Shown: positions 20,154 through 28,474, counted from the first letter of the stretch. The stretch: DNA of 64,000 nt from Lacrimispora amygdalina (GCF_900205965.1 NZ_OAOF01000018.1:48474-112473), one strand, 5' to 3'. Translations and numbers: made by a program. Notes: a model not told the origin generated them from the letters alone.

Positions 20154-20672
20154 TTATTCAATTGTTGACGCACCTTCATCCTGTGGGGTTATCAGGTCTT
20201 TTACCGTACATTTCATTACCCATAGTTTAAAAATATTGCCTGCAGCCAGAAGTAAGATGGATATGCCCATGATAAACCCGGCAAGATATACAAGCCATAC
20301 AGGAAGGCCGGTCGCAACCCATTTGTTATGGTAATTTTGCAGCATAAGACCGTAACTGCCTGCAGTAAGAGAGGTCATAAGCCATATAATAAGTCCCTGT
20401 ATCAGTGTATACAGCAGTTTCTGGGATGTGGCCGGTAATCGGATAAGTACCGAATCAATCAGAAGATGTCGGTTGTCACGCATGGCTTCAATTGATCCAA
20501 AGTAGACCAGATAGATGAAACTGATTCGAGCCACCTCTTCCGACCAGGCAAATCCGGTATCAAAAATAAAACGCAGTATTACGTTTGTAAAAACAAGTAG
20601 AATCATTACCGCAAGGGCAATGGATATCAGAACTTCAATTCCTTTAAAAAGGGCATTTAACAGCCGGCTCAT
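20154..20672 (-). CDS. dctQ: TRAP transporter small permease DctQ
   Basis: The 172-residue protein has four hydrophobic helices and the DctQ signature FAWSEEVARISFIYLVYFGS, which packs against DctM. It is the small membrane subunit of the TRAP complex. The ATG at 20672 has AGGAGG six bases upstream; a GTG two codons earlier would overlap the spacer and is less likely. It lies between dctP (27-base gap) and dctM (9-base gap), as usual for unfused TRAP operons. Confidence 0.94.
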   Translation of the reverse strand: MSRLLNALFKGIEVLISIALAVMILLVFTNVILRFIFDTGFAWSEEVARISFIYLVYFGSIEAMRDNRHLLIDSVLIRLPATSQKLLYTLIQGLIIWLMTSLTAGSYGLMLQNYHNKWVATGLPVWLVYLAGFIMGISILLLAAGNIFKLWVMKCTVKDLITPQDEGASTIE

Positions 20673-20699
20673 AGGCACCTCCTGTGAATGGATAGATCA

Positions 20700-21716
20700 T
20701 TATTGGACTGCTTTAATTTTCTCTGTCAGTTCTTTTGCCCATGGATTTTCCTGGTAAAGCTTATCGGTAAGGGGTTTGATCTGCCCCACGATTTTTTCTT
20801 TATCCTGCGCCGTACATTCTGTTACTGTTACACCGTGATCCTTTAGGAACTGACGGTCTGTGTCAACACTTTTTATGTACTCATCCCACGCATTCTCACA
20901 GGAAGCTTTTGCAGCCTCACGGATAATCTGCTGCTGGTTTTCACTTAAAGCATCTAAAAAGCTGGCAGAGGCAACAATTTCCAGGGTTGAAATAATATGA
21001 TTTGTTTCGTAAATATATTTCTGTACTTCATAAAAGGCTTCGCTGATTACCGTTACCATACCATTATCCTGACCGTCAACCACTCCGGTTTCCAGTGCGG
21101 AGAACAGCTCGCCAAGCGGGATTACCTGGGCAGAAGCGCCAAGATTTTCAGCTATGCCTACGTGAATGGGATTGCTTGGCATACGGAACTTCTGACCGTT
21201 AAAATCATCAACACTGGTAAGCGGTTTATTGCTGGTAAAGGTTCTTGCGCTGTTTGGCCCCCAGCCAAGCATATAGGCGGTGGGAAATTTTTCATGAAAC
21301 TCATTGCTGATCTCTTCCGCAATGCTGCCTGTCCATACTTTTTTTGCATGATTTAGATCACGGTATAAAAAAGGCCAGTCGGAGATTAACATGGTGGGAT
21401 ATTCCTGATTCATGGGCGTTCCAACAATTGCAATCTCAATTGTGCCGTTGCGGACTCCATCCCATAAATCCCCTTCATTGCCCAGTGTACCGGAATGATA
21501 AAGTTCCACTTTGATAGTACCGTTGCTTTTTTCTTCAATCATGGGTTTGAATATATTATCCAGAGCAGCGGCCATGGGATGAGAAGCACTCCAGTTGTCG
21601 CCCACCTTGATTGTGACTATCTTTTCAGCAGCTTCAGTACCCCCCTGAGTCTGACAGGCTGCGAGAGAAAAAACTGTAATAACGGATAAAACAATAGCAG
21701 TAAATCTTTTTTTCAT
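20700..21716 (-). CDS. dctP: TRAP transporter substrate-binding lipoprotein DctP
   Basis: This 338-residue extracytoplasmic solute receptor has a short signal and lipobox LAAC (residues 18-21), so it should be lipid-anchored outside the membrane. The DctP pattern continues with HPMAAALDNIFKPMIEEKSNG, the SGTLGNEGDLWDGVRNGTIE segment and GQKFRMPSNPIH, where the family places its carboxylate-binding Arg. A strong AGGAGGAG precedes the ATG. It sits between the dehydrogenase and dctQ in one operon. Context with a polyol/sugar-acid dehydrogenase and an FCD-type GntR regulator suggests a hexonate or related sugar-acid ligand; this is inference. Confidence 0.94.
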   Translation of the reverse strand: MKKRFTAIVLSVITVFSLAACQTQGGTEAAEKIVTIKVGDNWSASHPMAAALDNIFKPMIEEKSNGTIKVELYHSGTLGNEGDLWDGVRNGTIEIAIVGTPMNQEYPTMLISDWPFLYRDLNHAKKVWTGSIAEEISNEFHEKFPTAYMLGWGPNSARTFTSNKPLTSVDDFNGQKFRMPSNPIHVGIAENLGASAQVIPLGELFSALETGVVDGQDNGMVTVISEAFYEVQKYIYETNHIISTLEIVASASFLDALSENQQQIIREAAKASCENAWDEYIKSVDTDRQFLKDHGVTVTECTAQDKEKIVGQIKPLTDKLYQENPWAKELTEKIKAVQ

Positions 21717-21751
21717 AGTAACTCCTCCTAAACGTTCTTTGAATGTTTTGA

Positions 21752-22774
21752 TTATTCAAATAAAATGACCATTTTTGCCATTCCCTCTGGTGGGTTCTGC
21801 ATATTTTTAAACACCTGGTCGATTTCTGAAAATAAAATAGTATCACTGACAATACCATCCAGCCGGTAGGCTTTCTGCCGGAACTTTTCTATTGCAGGCT
21901 CAAATTGTCCGGATGACATGCGTGTTCCAATGATAGAAAGCTCTCTGCCGTTTATCATGCTTTGGGTTATACGCTCAGCAGATGTACAGAAACCCAGTGG
22001 TACGATACGGGCGCCATTGGCAGGAATGCCATTTTCCAGAAGCATAGTCAGTGACCCTGGATAACCGGCTGCATCAAAAATTACATCTGCACCCTCCCCA
22101 TTGGTATATTCCTGTATCCGGGAATTTAAATTTTCTGTTCTGGTATTAACGGTTAAGTCAGCACCAAAATTCGCTGCCCGATTCAGAAAGTTTTCTTTGA
22201 TATCCGCACAGATTACTTTACACCCTTTTTCCTTGCAGACCTGCAAAATAATAGAACCGATCGTCCCCATACCCAGAATAAGTACAACATCACTTTCCTG
22301 CACACCAGCCCTTTTGGTACAGTGGCCGCCAATAGCAAAGGGCTCAATTAAGGCAGCTTCCTCAAAGGGCAGATCTTCCGGCAGCAGATAAACTTCATGC
22401 TCGGCAGCAGTGAAATATTCCCTCCAGCCGCCATCCACTGCAGCACCCCGTGCCTTTACTGTTCTGCAGATGTTTCGCCTTCCGTTTTTACACTGCTTAC
22501 AGCTGCCGCAGGCAACTACCAGATCGACAACAACATGGTCCCCTTTCTTAAATTTTGTGACTCCCTCCCCGATTTCTTCAATGATTCCTGCATTTTCATG
22601 TCCTGGAATGCGGGGAAACTCCGCCATCGGGTTCTCTCCCAAAAATAAATGAAAATCTGAACCGCATACCCCGGCTGCCTTCATCTTGATAAGAACTTCA
22701 CCTCTCGACGGTTTTGGACGTTCCGTTTCCTCAACGCAGTACTGGAACGGAGCCTTTACTGAAATTTGCTTCAT
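21752..22774 (-). CDS. Zinc-binding medium-chain alcohol dehydrogenase
   Basis: The 340-residue enzyme carries catalytic-zinc ligands in GVCGSD (about 37-42) and PGHENAG (about 62), structural-zinc cysteines in CGSCKQCKNGRRNIC (near 95), and the NAD-binding motif ILGMGTIGSIILQ (near 167). It belongs to the sorbitol/threonine/L-galactonate-5-dehydrogenase branch and would oxidise a secondary hydroxyl using NAD(P). AAGGAGGG precedes the ATG. It is first in an operon with dctPQM, 35 bases ahead of dctP, so it probably acts on the imported sugar acid or polyol. The exact substrate cannot be read from sequence. Confidence 0.92.
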   Translation of the reverse strand: MKQISVKAPFQYCVEETERPKPSRGEVLIKMKAAGVCGSDFHLFLGENPMAEFPRIPGHENAGIIEEIGEGVTKFKKGDHVVVDLVVACGSCKQCKNGRRNICRTVKARGAAVDGGWREYFTAAEHEVYLLPEDLPFEEAALIEPFAIGGHCTKRAGVQESDVVLILGMGTIGSIILQVCKEKGCKVICADIKENFLNRAANFGADLTVNTRTENLNSRIQEYTNGEGADVIFDAAGYPGSLTMLLENGIPANGARIVPLGFCTSAERITQSMINGRELSIIGTRMSSGQFEPAIEKFRQKAYRLDGIVSDTILFSEIDQVFKNMQNPPEGMAKMVILFE

Positions 22775-22805
22775 ATAACCCTCCTTTATGTTTTTGTTGT
22801 ATCAT

Positions 22806-22847
22806 ATCTGATATATTTATATAATATATAAGTGATATATATCAGAT
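22806..22847. promoter_or_regulatory. Palindromic candidate operator for the GntR regulator
   Basis: ATCTGATATAT (22806-22816) is the exact reverse complement of ATATATCAGAT (22837-22847). The right arm contains a perfect 12-base palindrome, TGATATATATCA (22833-22844). It lies just upstream of the dehydrogenase start and within the 265-base divergent region, as expected for a FadR-family operator. Function is inferred. Confidence 0.6.
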
Positions 22848-22967
22848 TATAATAACTTTATAACATTATTAACTGGGGGTGTCAATTTATCAAATATACT
22901 AAATATTTTATGTGAAATTTGTATATAATATCCAAAAACGGATATTAAACAGAAAGCGAAATAGAAT

Positions 22968-22996
22968 TTGAATTTGATAATGAGCTGTTATATAAT
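22968..22996 (+). promoter_or_regulatory. Promoter of gntR-permease-hydrolase unit
   Basis: TTGAAT at 22968-22973 and TATAAT at 22991-22996 are 17 bases apart, placing a start near 23003, 37 bases before the regulator gene. Confidence 0.75.
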
Positions 22997-23039
22997 TAAC
23001 ATGTATTTTTATTAGTATATATGACGAAGGGGAATTAAA

Positions 23040-23789
23040 ATGGGAAAACAGGAGAGTCAGACAAATTTATCCACGGATGAAACGGTGTATGATTTTATAG
23101 GCAGAAAAATCCTTTATCTGCATATTAAACCAGGAGAAACAATTAATATTAATGAGCTTGAGAAGTTTTTGAATGTAAGCCGTTCTCCAATCCGTGATGC
23201 GTTGATACAGCTTGAAAAGGAAGGACTGGTTGTTACAATTCCTAAAAAAGGTACCATCGTTTCCAAGATTAATGCTGCCCGTGTAAAAGATGAGAGATTT
23301 CTGCGTTCCTGCATTGAAGAACGTGTCATGGAAGAATTTCTTGAGATTTACCAAAAGTCCGATATTGATGAAATGAGAGCTGCCATTGAAGCTCAGGAGA
23401 GTGCCGTAAAAAGCTTAGATGCCAGAAAATTTTTGGTGTATGACGATACGATGCACAGCGTTCCCTTTCGGGTTACTGGGCATGAGTTCTGCCTGAATAC
23501 TGTATTGAATATGTCCGGGCATTATTTAAGAATCAGGCTGTTATCTTTATCTGATATGTCCACACTGCAACAGACATTGAATCAGCATAAGACTATGGTA
23601 GATTTGATATTGAAAAAAGACGCTGCCGGTCTGAAACTTCTGATTCATGAACATATTACAGATAAAGTAACGGAATTTCAGTCTCTGTTTAACCGGTATC
23701 CTGACTTATTTGAAACAGATATTCCGGCAGCAGCCAATGCAGTTAATATGTGGGAGTCAGACTTTTTAAAACAAAAGGATTTGCAATAA
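23040..23789 (+). CDS. GntR-family regulator, FadR/FCD subfamily
   Basis: The 249-residue protein has an N-terminal winged helix-turn-helix, with NINELEKFLNVSRSPIRDAL and QLEKEGLVVTIPKKGT, typical of GntR. An all-helical C-terminal effector domain of FCD type follows, with a histidine/aspartate-bearing DDTMHSV. It probably binds a small organic acid and controls the divergent dehydrogenase-TRAP operon; a candidate palindromic operator lies at 22806-22847. GAAGGGGA supports the ATG. Downstream genes for a split permease and a hydrolase run in the same direction and may be co-transcribed. Confidence 0.93.
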   Translation: MGKQESQTNLSTDETVYDFIGRKILYLHIKPGETININELEKFLNVSRSPIRDALIQLEKEGLVVTIPKKGTIVSKINAARVKDERFLRSCIEERVMEEFLEIYQKSDIDEMRAAIEAQESAVKSLDARKFLVYDDTMHSVPFRVTGHEFCLNTVLNMSGHYLRIRLLSLSDMSTLQQTLNQHKTMVDLILKKDAAGLKLLIHEHITDKVTEFQSLFNRYPDLFETDIPAAANAVNMWESDFLKQKDLQ

Positions 23790-23845
23790 TTGAGGTTGAT
23801 AAAGAAGCCGGATTCATTTATCAGAAGAATAACAGGAGGAACAGG

Positions 23846-24325
23846 ATGGAGACTTATATTTTTTACGGACTTGCTTTAATTGGTTTAATTGTCTCTTTTC
23901 AAAAGGATAAAGATAAAACAAGATTAGCATTGAAGAAATCATGGAAATCACTGGAAAACATACTGCCTCAGCTGCTGACCATGATACTTTTCATCAGTGT
24001 GCTGCTTACTTATTTAAATACCGGCCTGATATCCAGGCTGATCGGAGGGGAGTCCGGGTGGGGCGGAGTTATGCTTGCTGCTGTAGTGGGATCTATCACC
24101 ATGATTCCCCCGTTTGTGGCATTTCCTACAGCCTCTATGCTTCTTAAATCGGGAGCAGGCTATATGCAGATAGGAGCATTTGTGTCCACACTGACCATGG
24201 TGGGAATCGTTACCATGCCGGTTGAAATGAAATATTTCAGCAAAAAAATGACATTGTACCGGAATATACTGGCGTTTCTTTTCTCATTAGGTGTGGCATT
24301 CTTAATAAAGGAGGTGACCGGGTAA
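23846..24325 (+). CDS. Permease half-protein 1 (ArsP/UPF0718-like)
   Basis: This 159-residue hydrophobic protein has about four to five membrane helices. The start METYIFYG at 23846 has ACAGGAGGAACAGG before it; a longer frame from 23750 overlaps the end of the GntR gene and lacks a binding site. The segment GSITMIPPFVAFPTASMLLKS and the preceding helix resemble the core repeat of PF03773-type permeases, which are normally about 300 or more residues with two related halves. The next gene, one base downstream, supplies the other half. Family assignment is moderate; the substrate is unknown. Confidence 0.75.
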   Translation: METYIFYGLALIGLIVSFQKDKDKTRLALKKSWKSLENILPQLLTMILFISVLLTYLNTGLISRLIGGESGWGGVMLAAVVGSITMIPPFVAFPTASMLLKSGAGYMQIGAFVSTLTMVGIVTMPVEMKYFSKKMTLYRNILAFLFSLGVAFLIKEVTG

Positions 24326-24326
24326 T

Positions 24327-24851
24327 ATGAGACGATATCGTTATCCATTAATCATCATACTTGTGATAGGGCTGATAGCAGTTTTTGACCGGAGATCTGC
24401 AGCTCTGGCAGTGAACAATGCGGGAATGCAGTTAAGACAGATGTTTTTTGTTCTTCCGCCTATCTTTTTACTATTGGGCCTTCTTGATGTATGGGTGCCA
24501 AGAACCACCATGGTTAAATACATGGGGGAGGGATCGGGGCTAAAAGGGATATTCCTTGCGTTTGTCATTGGCTCGGCAGCGGCAGGTCCTCTGTACGGAG
24601 CTTTTCCGGTGGCAGCAGTATTCATGAAAAAAGGGGTGAAGTTTTTAAATCTCATGATTTTTATAGGTGCATGGTCCACAACAAAAATCCCCATGCTGAT
24701 GTTTGAAATTGAGTCCCTGGGATTAAAATTCGCTCTTACAAGACTGGTTATTGATATTCCCGGGATTATTCTCATTGCATTTTTACTGACAAAACTGATA
24801 TCCAAAAGGGAGATTGAAGAGATTTACGAAAATTCTGAAAATATGGCATAA
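24327..24851 (+). CDS. Permease half-protein 2 (ArsP/UPF0718-like)
   Basis: The 174-residue membrane protein starts one base after the previous gene, whose end carries AAAGGAGGTGACC as its binding site. It contains GSAAAGPLYGAFPVAAVFMKKG, which parallels GSITMIPPFVAFPTASMLLKSG of half 1, and ends in a charged cytoplasmic tail (SKREIEEIYENSENMA). The two proteins look like the N- and C-terminal repeats of one permease encoded separately and probably form a heterodimer. No cysteine pair of the kind used for metalloid binding stands out. The function is unassigned. Confidence 0.75.
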   Translation: MRRYRYPLIIILVIGLIAVFDRRSAALAVNNAGMQLRQMFFVLPPIFLLLGLLDVWVPRTTMVKYMGEGSGLKGIFLAFVIGSAAAGPLYGAFPVAAVFMKKGVKFLNLMIFIGAWSTTKIPMLMFEIESLGLKFALTRLVIDIPGIILIAFLLTKLISKREIEEIYENSENMA

Positions 24852-24910
24852 TCGCGTACCACACTGAAGTTATATGAATAGTATAAACCAAAAAGGTTAG
24901 AAATGAGATT

Positions 24911-25720
24911 ATGGGTTATTATATCACGGTTGACGGAAATGTCAATATCTACGTGGAAGATTTAAATCCGGAATGTGAAAAAACAATTTTGTTCCTTCAT
25001 GGATGGCCGGGAAGCCGCAAGCTGTTTGAATATCAGTTTGATGTTCTCCCGAATATGGGATTTCGGTGCATTGGAATTGATACAAGGGGATTCGGGGACT
25101 CAGATAAGCCTTATTGCGGATACGACTATGACAGACTTGCAGATGATGTGAGAGAAGTTATTGATGTACTGGGGCTGAAAAATATTACGCTGGCTGGTCA
25201 TTCTACCGGAGGTGCCATTGCCATACGGTACATGGCACGGCATAAATGTCATGGAGTATCAAAGCTTGCCTTATTTGCGGCGGCAGCTCCAAGTCTGATC
25301 AAGCGGCAGAATTTCCCCTATGGTCTTGATCTGCAGACAGTAACGGATATTATAAACGGGACATATGAAGACCGGCCTGCTATGCTCAGGAACTTTGGAG
25401 ACATTTTCTTTTTTCAGCATATAACCGAACCTTTTTCTCAATGGTTTCTGCAGGTGGGGTTGCAGGCGGCAGGCTGGGCTACGGCTAAGGTAGCAAATAC
25501 CTGGATTCAGGAAGTGCTGTTTCAGGATCTGACGGAAATCTGCGTTCCCACTCTGATTATTCATGGAATTCATGACAAGGTAGTTCCGTTTTCATTAGGT
25601 GAGATACAGCATCAGTACATTAAAAATTCCATTCTTCTGCCATTTGAATTCAGCGGACATGGTGCATTTTATGATCAAAAAGATGAATTTAATCAGGCGC
25701 TGGCGGATTTTGCAGAGTAA
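24911..25720 (+). CDS. Alpha/beta hydrolase fold protein
   Basis: The 269-residue soluble protein has an oxyanion-hole segment LHGWPGSRKLF (near 30), RGFGDSDKP, and a nucleophile elbow AGHSTGGAIAI with Ser in GHSTG (near 98). A late Asp occurs in HGIHDKVVPF and the catalytic His is probably in EFSGHGAFYD near the C-terminus. The fold covers esterases, haloperoxidase-like enzymes and C-C hydrolases, so the substrate is not predictable. It is the last gene of the gntR-permease cluster, 59 bases after the permease, and is followed by a hairpin terminator. Confidence 0.9.
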   Translation: MGYYITVDGNVNIYVEDLNPECEKTILFLHGWPGSRKLFEYQFDVLPNMGFRCIGIDTRGFGDSDKPYCGYDYDRLADDVREVIDVLGLKNITLAGHSTGGAIAIRYMARHKCHGVSKLALFAAAAPSLIKRQNFPYGLDLQTVTDIINGTYEDRPAMLRNFGDIFFFQHITEPFSQWFLQVGLQAAGWATAKVANTWIQEVLFQDLTEICVPTLIIHGIHDKVVPFSLGEIQHQYIKNSILLPFEFSGHGAFYDQKDEFNQALADFAE

Positions 25721-25735
25721 GAATTAAAGTGTATG

Positions 25736-25790
25736 AAACAGGGCGGTAAGAAGCAGCCAGATTGGTACTTTCTGCTGTCCTGTTTTTGAT
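25736..25790 (+). terminator. Terminator after alpha/beta hydrolase
   Basis: AAACAGG (25736-25742) pairs with CCTGTTT (25779-25785), with an inner AGCAG/CTGCT stem, followed by TTTTTGATTGTTTTTT. It fits an intrinsic terminator with an internal bulge. Confidence 0.65.
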
Positions 25791-25820
25791 TGTTTTTTAT
25801 GCAGCGCCTTCAGGACTTAT

Positions 25821-25843
25821 GCTTATATTTAATAAATATAAGC
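25821..25843. promoter_or_regulatory. Perfect 10-bp inverted repeat before small unknown gene
   Basis: GCTTATATTT (25821-25830) and AAATATAAGC (25834-25843) form a perfect dyad around AAT. A TATTAT box follows at 25846-25851, so the dyad occupies the -35 region and is a candidate operator for the gene at 25889. Confidence 0.55.
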
Positions 25844-25888
25844 CGATATTATAGACAGATATGATTTTACACTAGGGGGCAGATTGTT

Positions 25889-26248
25889 ATGGAAATAGCA
25901 GGTTTAAGCAGACATATACAAACTGATGCATCATACAAAAAGACCGGCAGAGATGCATTTAGAGATGAGGTATTGAATTGGAAATTTAAAATAATACAAA
26001 AGATTAATGATGATTCAGAAAATGATAATACGATAAATATGTCCGATAAAAAGTGGGATTCCATAATGAAAAAGGTAGACCGTGCCTTAACGAATCAGGC
26101 CGTGGAATTAAGCAGAAAAAATGAATCCAAGTCCCAGCATGATACAGTAAATTCCTATCAGGAAGATTATTGGAAAGTTCGGCAATCAGCCATACACCGG
26201 AATTGGTGTGATCTTAACCATTCACAAATCGATCCATCTGAGTTATAA
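25889..26248 (+). CDS. Small hydrophilic protein of unknown function
   Basis: A 119-residue, highly charged protein begins MEIAGLSRHIQTDASYKK after a strong AGGGGG site. There is no signal peptide or membrane segment. It is rich in Asn, Asp, Lys and Ser, with a probable amphipathic helix around MSDKKWDSIMKKVDRALTNQAVEL. No family was recognised. It has a possible regulated promoter (palindrome at 25821) and its stop codon overlaps the promoter of the next gene. It could be a sporulation- or stress-related small protein, but nothing in the sequence proves this. Confidence 0.65.
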   Translation: MEIAGLSRHIQTDASYKKTGRDAFRDEVLNWKFKIIQKINDDSENDNTINMSDKKWDSIMKKVDRALTNQAVELSRKNESKSQHDTVNSYQEDYWKVRQSAIHRNWCDLNHSQIDPSEL

Positions 26249-26249
26249 T
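26221..26249 (+). promoter_or_regulatory. Promoter of secreted wall-binding protein
   Basis: TTCACA at 26221-26226 and TATAAT at 26244-26249 are 17 bases apart. The element overlaps the last codons of the preceding gene. An 8-base perfect inverted repeat, ATACAATT/AATTGTAT (26258-26265 and 26269-26276), follows at the start of the transcript. Confidence 0.8.
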
Positions 26250-26305
26250 GGAAAATAATACAATTTTTAATTGTATGAATCATATGGAAAGGTGAGGAAT
26301 GCTGC

Positions 26306-27253
26306 ATGAATATGAGAAAGATTTTGGCACTGGTGCTGACGGCAGCACTGGCAGCAGGGATGAACTGCACCACTGCATCGGCTGCTTCCAGAAAGAAGAT
26401 TACAACTGTAAATCTGACGGTATCGGCCGATATTGCTCCTGGAGGAACGATCTCTGAACAGCAGGCAGAAGTAACGGCTAAAAGCAATAAAATCGAGGTT
26501 GATAAGTGTGAATTTATCAATGATGGTTTTACATGGACGGATAATGATATTCCCAGATTAGAAGTAACATTGCATTGTGACGATGATTATTATTTCAGCA
26601 CAATTGAAAACAGCTTTACGATTAATGGGGGAACTTATGTAAAGCAAAAAAAGGAAGATTTTAGCCAGACGTTGATTCTGACTATGGATCTGCCACCAGT
26701 GAATGAATTTACACAGGCAATCAGCTCTGCAGCATGGAATGGGACTCATATTGCAAACTGGACTGCGTCAGTGGGGGCAGGATACTATGAAGTTAAGCTT
26801 TACCGTGACGGAAAAGCAACAGGAACTGTTAAGACAACGGATAAGACAAGTATGGAGCTTGGCAGTTTCATAACGAGAGAAGGGAACTATAAGTTTCAGG
26901 TTCGTCCGGTGAATGCAAAGAAACCGGAAAACAAAGGAGAATGGGTAGAATCTCCATCTCAGTACGTTAATAAGGATGATGCAGAATCCAATTACATGAA
27001 TTATGCAGGCAGCTGGAAACAGGATCAGACAGGCTGGTGGTATCTGTATGGGGATGGAAGCTATCCGAAAAACAGCTGGCAGAACATTAACGGTGAATGG
27101 TATTTTTTTAATGAAGAGGGATATATGGCAACGGGCTGGATCGACTGGAATGGGAAGCAGTATTACTGTGATACGGAGACCGGACATATGCTTACGGGTG
27201 GCAGCACACCTGACGGAGCAAGAGTCGGATCAGACGGGGCAAGACTTCCCTAA
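26306..27253 (+). CDS. Secreted protein with choline-binding-like wall repeats
   Basis: The 315-residue protein has a clear signal peptide (MNMRKILALVLTAALAAG, cleavage probably after TASA). A beta-rich N-terminal domain and a fibronectin-like segment (about 135-215, ASVGAGYYEVKLYRDGKA) follow. The C-terminus holds aromatic repeats GWWYLYGDGSYPKNSW, WYFFNEEGYMATGW and KQYYCDTETGHMLTG of the cell-wall-binding type PF01473/PF19127. These repeats bind choline or other wall polymers in relatives; here they probably hold the protein at the cell surface. A ribosome site AAGGTGAGG precedes the ATG. No catalytic domain was recognised. Confidence 0.88.
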   Translation: MNMRKILALVLTAALAAGMNCTTASAASRKKITTVNLTVSADIAPGGTISEQQAEVTAKSNKIEVDKCEFINDGFTWTDNDIPRLEVTLHCDDDYYFSTIENSFTINGGTYVKQKKEDFSQTLILTMDLPPVNEFTQAISSAAWNGTHIANWTASVGAGYYEVKLYRDGKATGTVKTTDKTSMELGSFITREGNYKFQVRPVNAKKPENKGEWVESPSQYVNKDDAESNYMNYAGSWKQDQTGWWYLYGDGSYPKNSWQNINGEWYFFNEEGYMATGWIDWNGKQYYCDTETGHMLTGGSTPDGARVGSDGARLP

Positions 27254-27269
27254 TGATGATCTTATATGG

Positions 27270-27296
27270 ACGGGCTGCTTTTAGCAGTCCGTTTTT
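27270..27296 (+). terminator. Terminator after wall-binding protein
   Basis: ACGGGCTGCT (27270-27279) pairs with AGCAGTCCGT (27283-27292) around a three-base loop, followed by TTTTT. Confidence 0.92.
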
Positions 27297-27311
27297 GATG
27301 TAAGGAAACGC

Positions 27312-27340
27312 TTGTAGAATAAGGAATTCTATCATATAAT
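27312..27340 (+). promoter_or_regulatory. Promoter of metallo-beta-lactamase/DUF3006 unit
   Basis: TTGTAG at 27312-27317 and TATAAT at 27335-27340 have a 17-base spacer. AAGGAG follows close to the first ATG. Confidence 0.75.
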
Positions 27341-27355
27341 AACACGAAGGAGCAG

Positions 27356-28474
27356 ATGGATATGACAACTAATATGGCTGGAAACACGATAAAGCGGATT
27401 CTGGCACTGGCAGCTGTTCTGTGTATGATTTGCCTGACAGGCTGTGCAGGCAGTGTAACGGGATCTGACTCTTCCAGTGCAGCCGCACAGGGAGAGTCTG
27501 AAAAACAAAGGGAAGACTCCATGGCAGCGCTTCATTTTATCGACGTAGGTCAGGGAGACAGCACCCTTATTGAAGCAAATGGTCATTATATGCTCATTGA
27601 TGCAGGAGAAAGAGATCAAACGGAAACGGTTATCAGTTATTTGAAGGCACAGGGAGTCAGAAACCTGGATTATGTAATCGGAACCCATCCTCATTCAGAC
27701 CACATTGGAGGACTGGAAGGTGTGATACGGGAATTTAAGGTCGCTGATGTTCTGCTTCCGGAAAAGGAGCATACTACCAGGACTTACGAACGGCTGCTTG
27801 ATGCCATTGCAGACAGGAACTGTAAAATCACCATACCAAAGGCAGGAGAAAGCTATTCTCTGGGAGCTGCATCTTTTCAGATTATCTCGCCTAACCGGGA
27901 TTACGACGATAATTTAAATAACTGGTCCATTGGCATACGGCTGGTATTCGGAGAAACCAGCTTTGTTTTATGCGGAGATGCGGAAAAGGAAGCAGAGGAG
28001 GATATGCTGTCAGGCGGGCTTGCGTTAAAAGCGGATGTTTTAAAAGTATCCCACCATGGAAGCAGCACCTCATCATCCCCGGAATTTATCCAGGCTGTGA
28101 GCCCCCGGTATGCGGTGATCTCATGCGGGAAGAATAATGATTACGGTCATCCTCACAAAGAGACACTGGATTTATTAGAAAAGCAGGGAATCAGGGTCTT
28201 GAGGACGGACCAGCTTGGTACCATAGTTATTGAAAGTGACGGAACTGACCTTCGGGTTATGGGACAGAACGATACCGGTCAGGGAACATCAAAGCAAACA
28301 GAAGAGACGGAATCTGGCAGTGAGTATATCATTAATACAAATACAGGAAAATTCCACCTGCCGGACTGCAGACTGGCTGAATCCATTAAAGCGGAAAATC
28401 GCAGGCAATTTAATGGTAACAGACAAGAGCTGATTGATCAGGGATTAAAACCCTGCAAAAGCTGTAATCCATAG
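27356..28474 (+). CDS. ComEC-like metallo-beta-lactamase-fold lipoprotein
   Basis: The 372-residue protein has a signal ending in lipobox LTGC (27-30), so it should be a surface lipoprotein. The beta-lactamase fold shows DVGQGDS (about 63-69), the metal motif THPHSDHIGG (110-119: H111, H113, D115, H116), a later LCGDAE and KVSHHGSSTSSSPEF. These match the soluble C-terminal nuclease-like domain of ComEC; there is no channel domain. A short C-terminal domain (about 325-372) with LPDCRLA and CKSCNP resembles the Ada-type/nuclease-tail zinc or DNA-binding module. It may degrade extracellular DNA or a phosphodiester. DUF3006 follows 33 bases later, a common pairing. Confidence 0.9.
   Translation: MDMTTNMAGNTIKRILALAAVLCMICLTGCAGSVTGSDSSSAAAQGESEKQREDSMAALHFIDVGQGDSTLIEANGHYMLIDAGERDQTETVISYLKAQGVRNLDYVIGTHPHSDHIGGLEGVIREFKVADVLLPEKEHTTRTYERLLDAIADRNCKITIPKAGESYSLGAASFQIISPNRDYDDNLNNWSIGIRLVFGETSFVLCGDAEKEAEEDMLSGGLALKADVLKVSHHGSSTSSSPEFIQAVSPRYAVISCGKNNDYGHPHKETLDLLEKQGIRVLRTDQLGTIVIESDGTDLRVMGQNDTGQGTSKQTEETESGSEYIINTNTGKFHLPDCRLAESIKAENRRQFNGNRQELIDQGLKPCKSCNP

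Noticed and set aside
24341..24805. Minus-strand 154-codon frame within permease half 2
   Set aside because: The plus-strand gene has a strong ribosome site and membrane helices; the antisense frame has neither.
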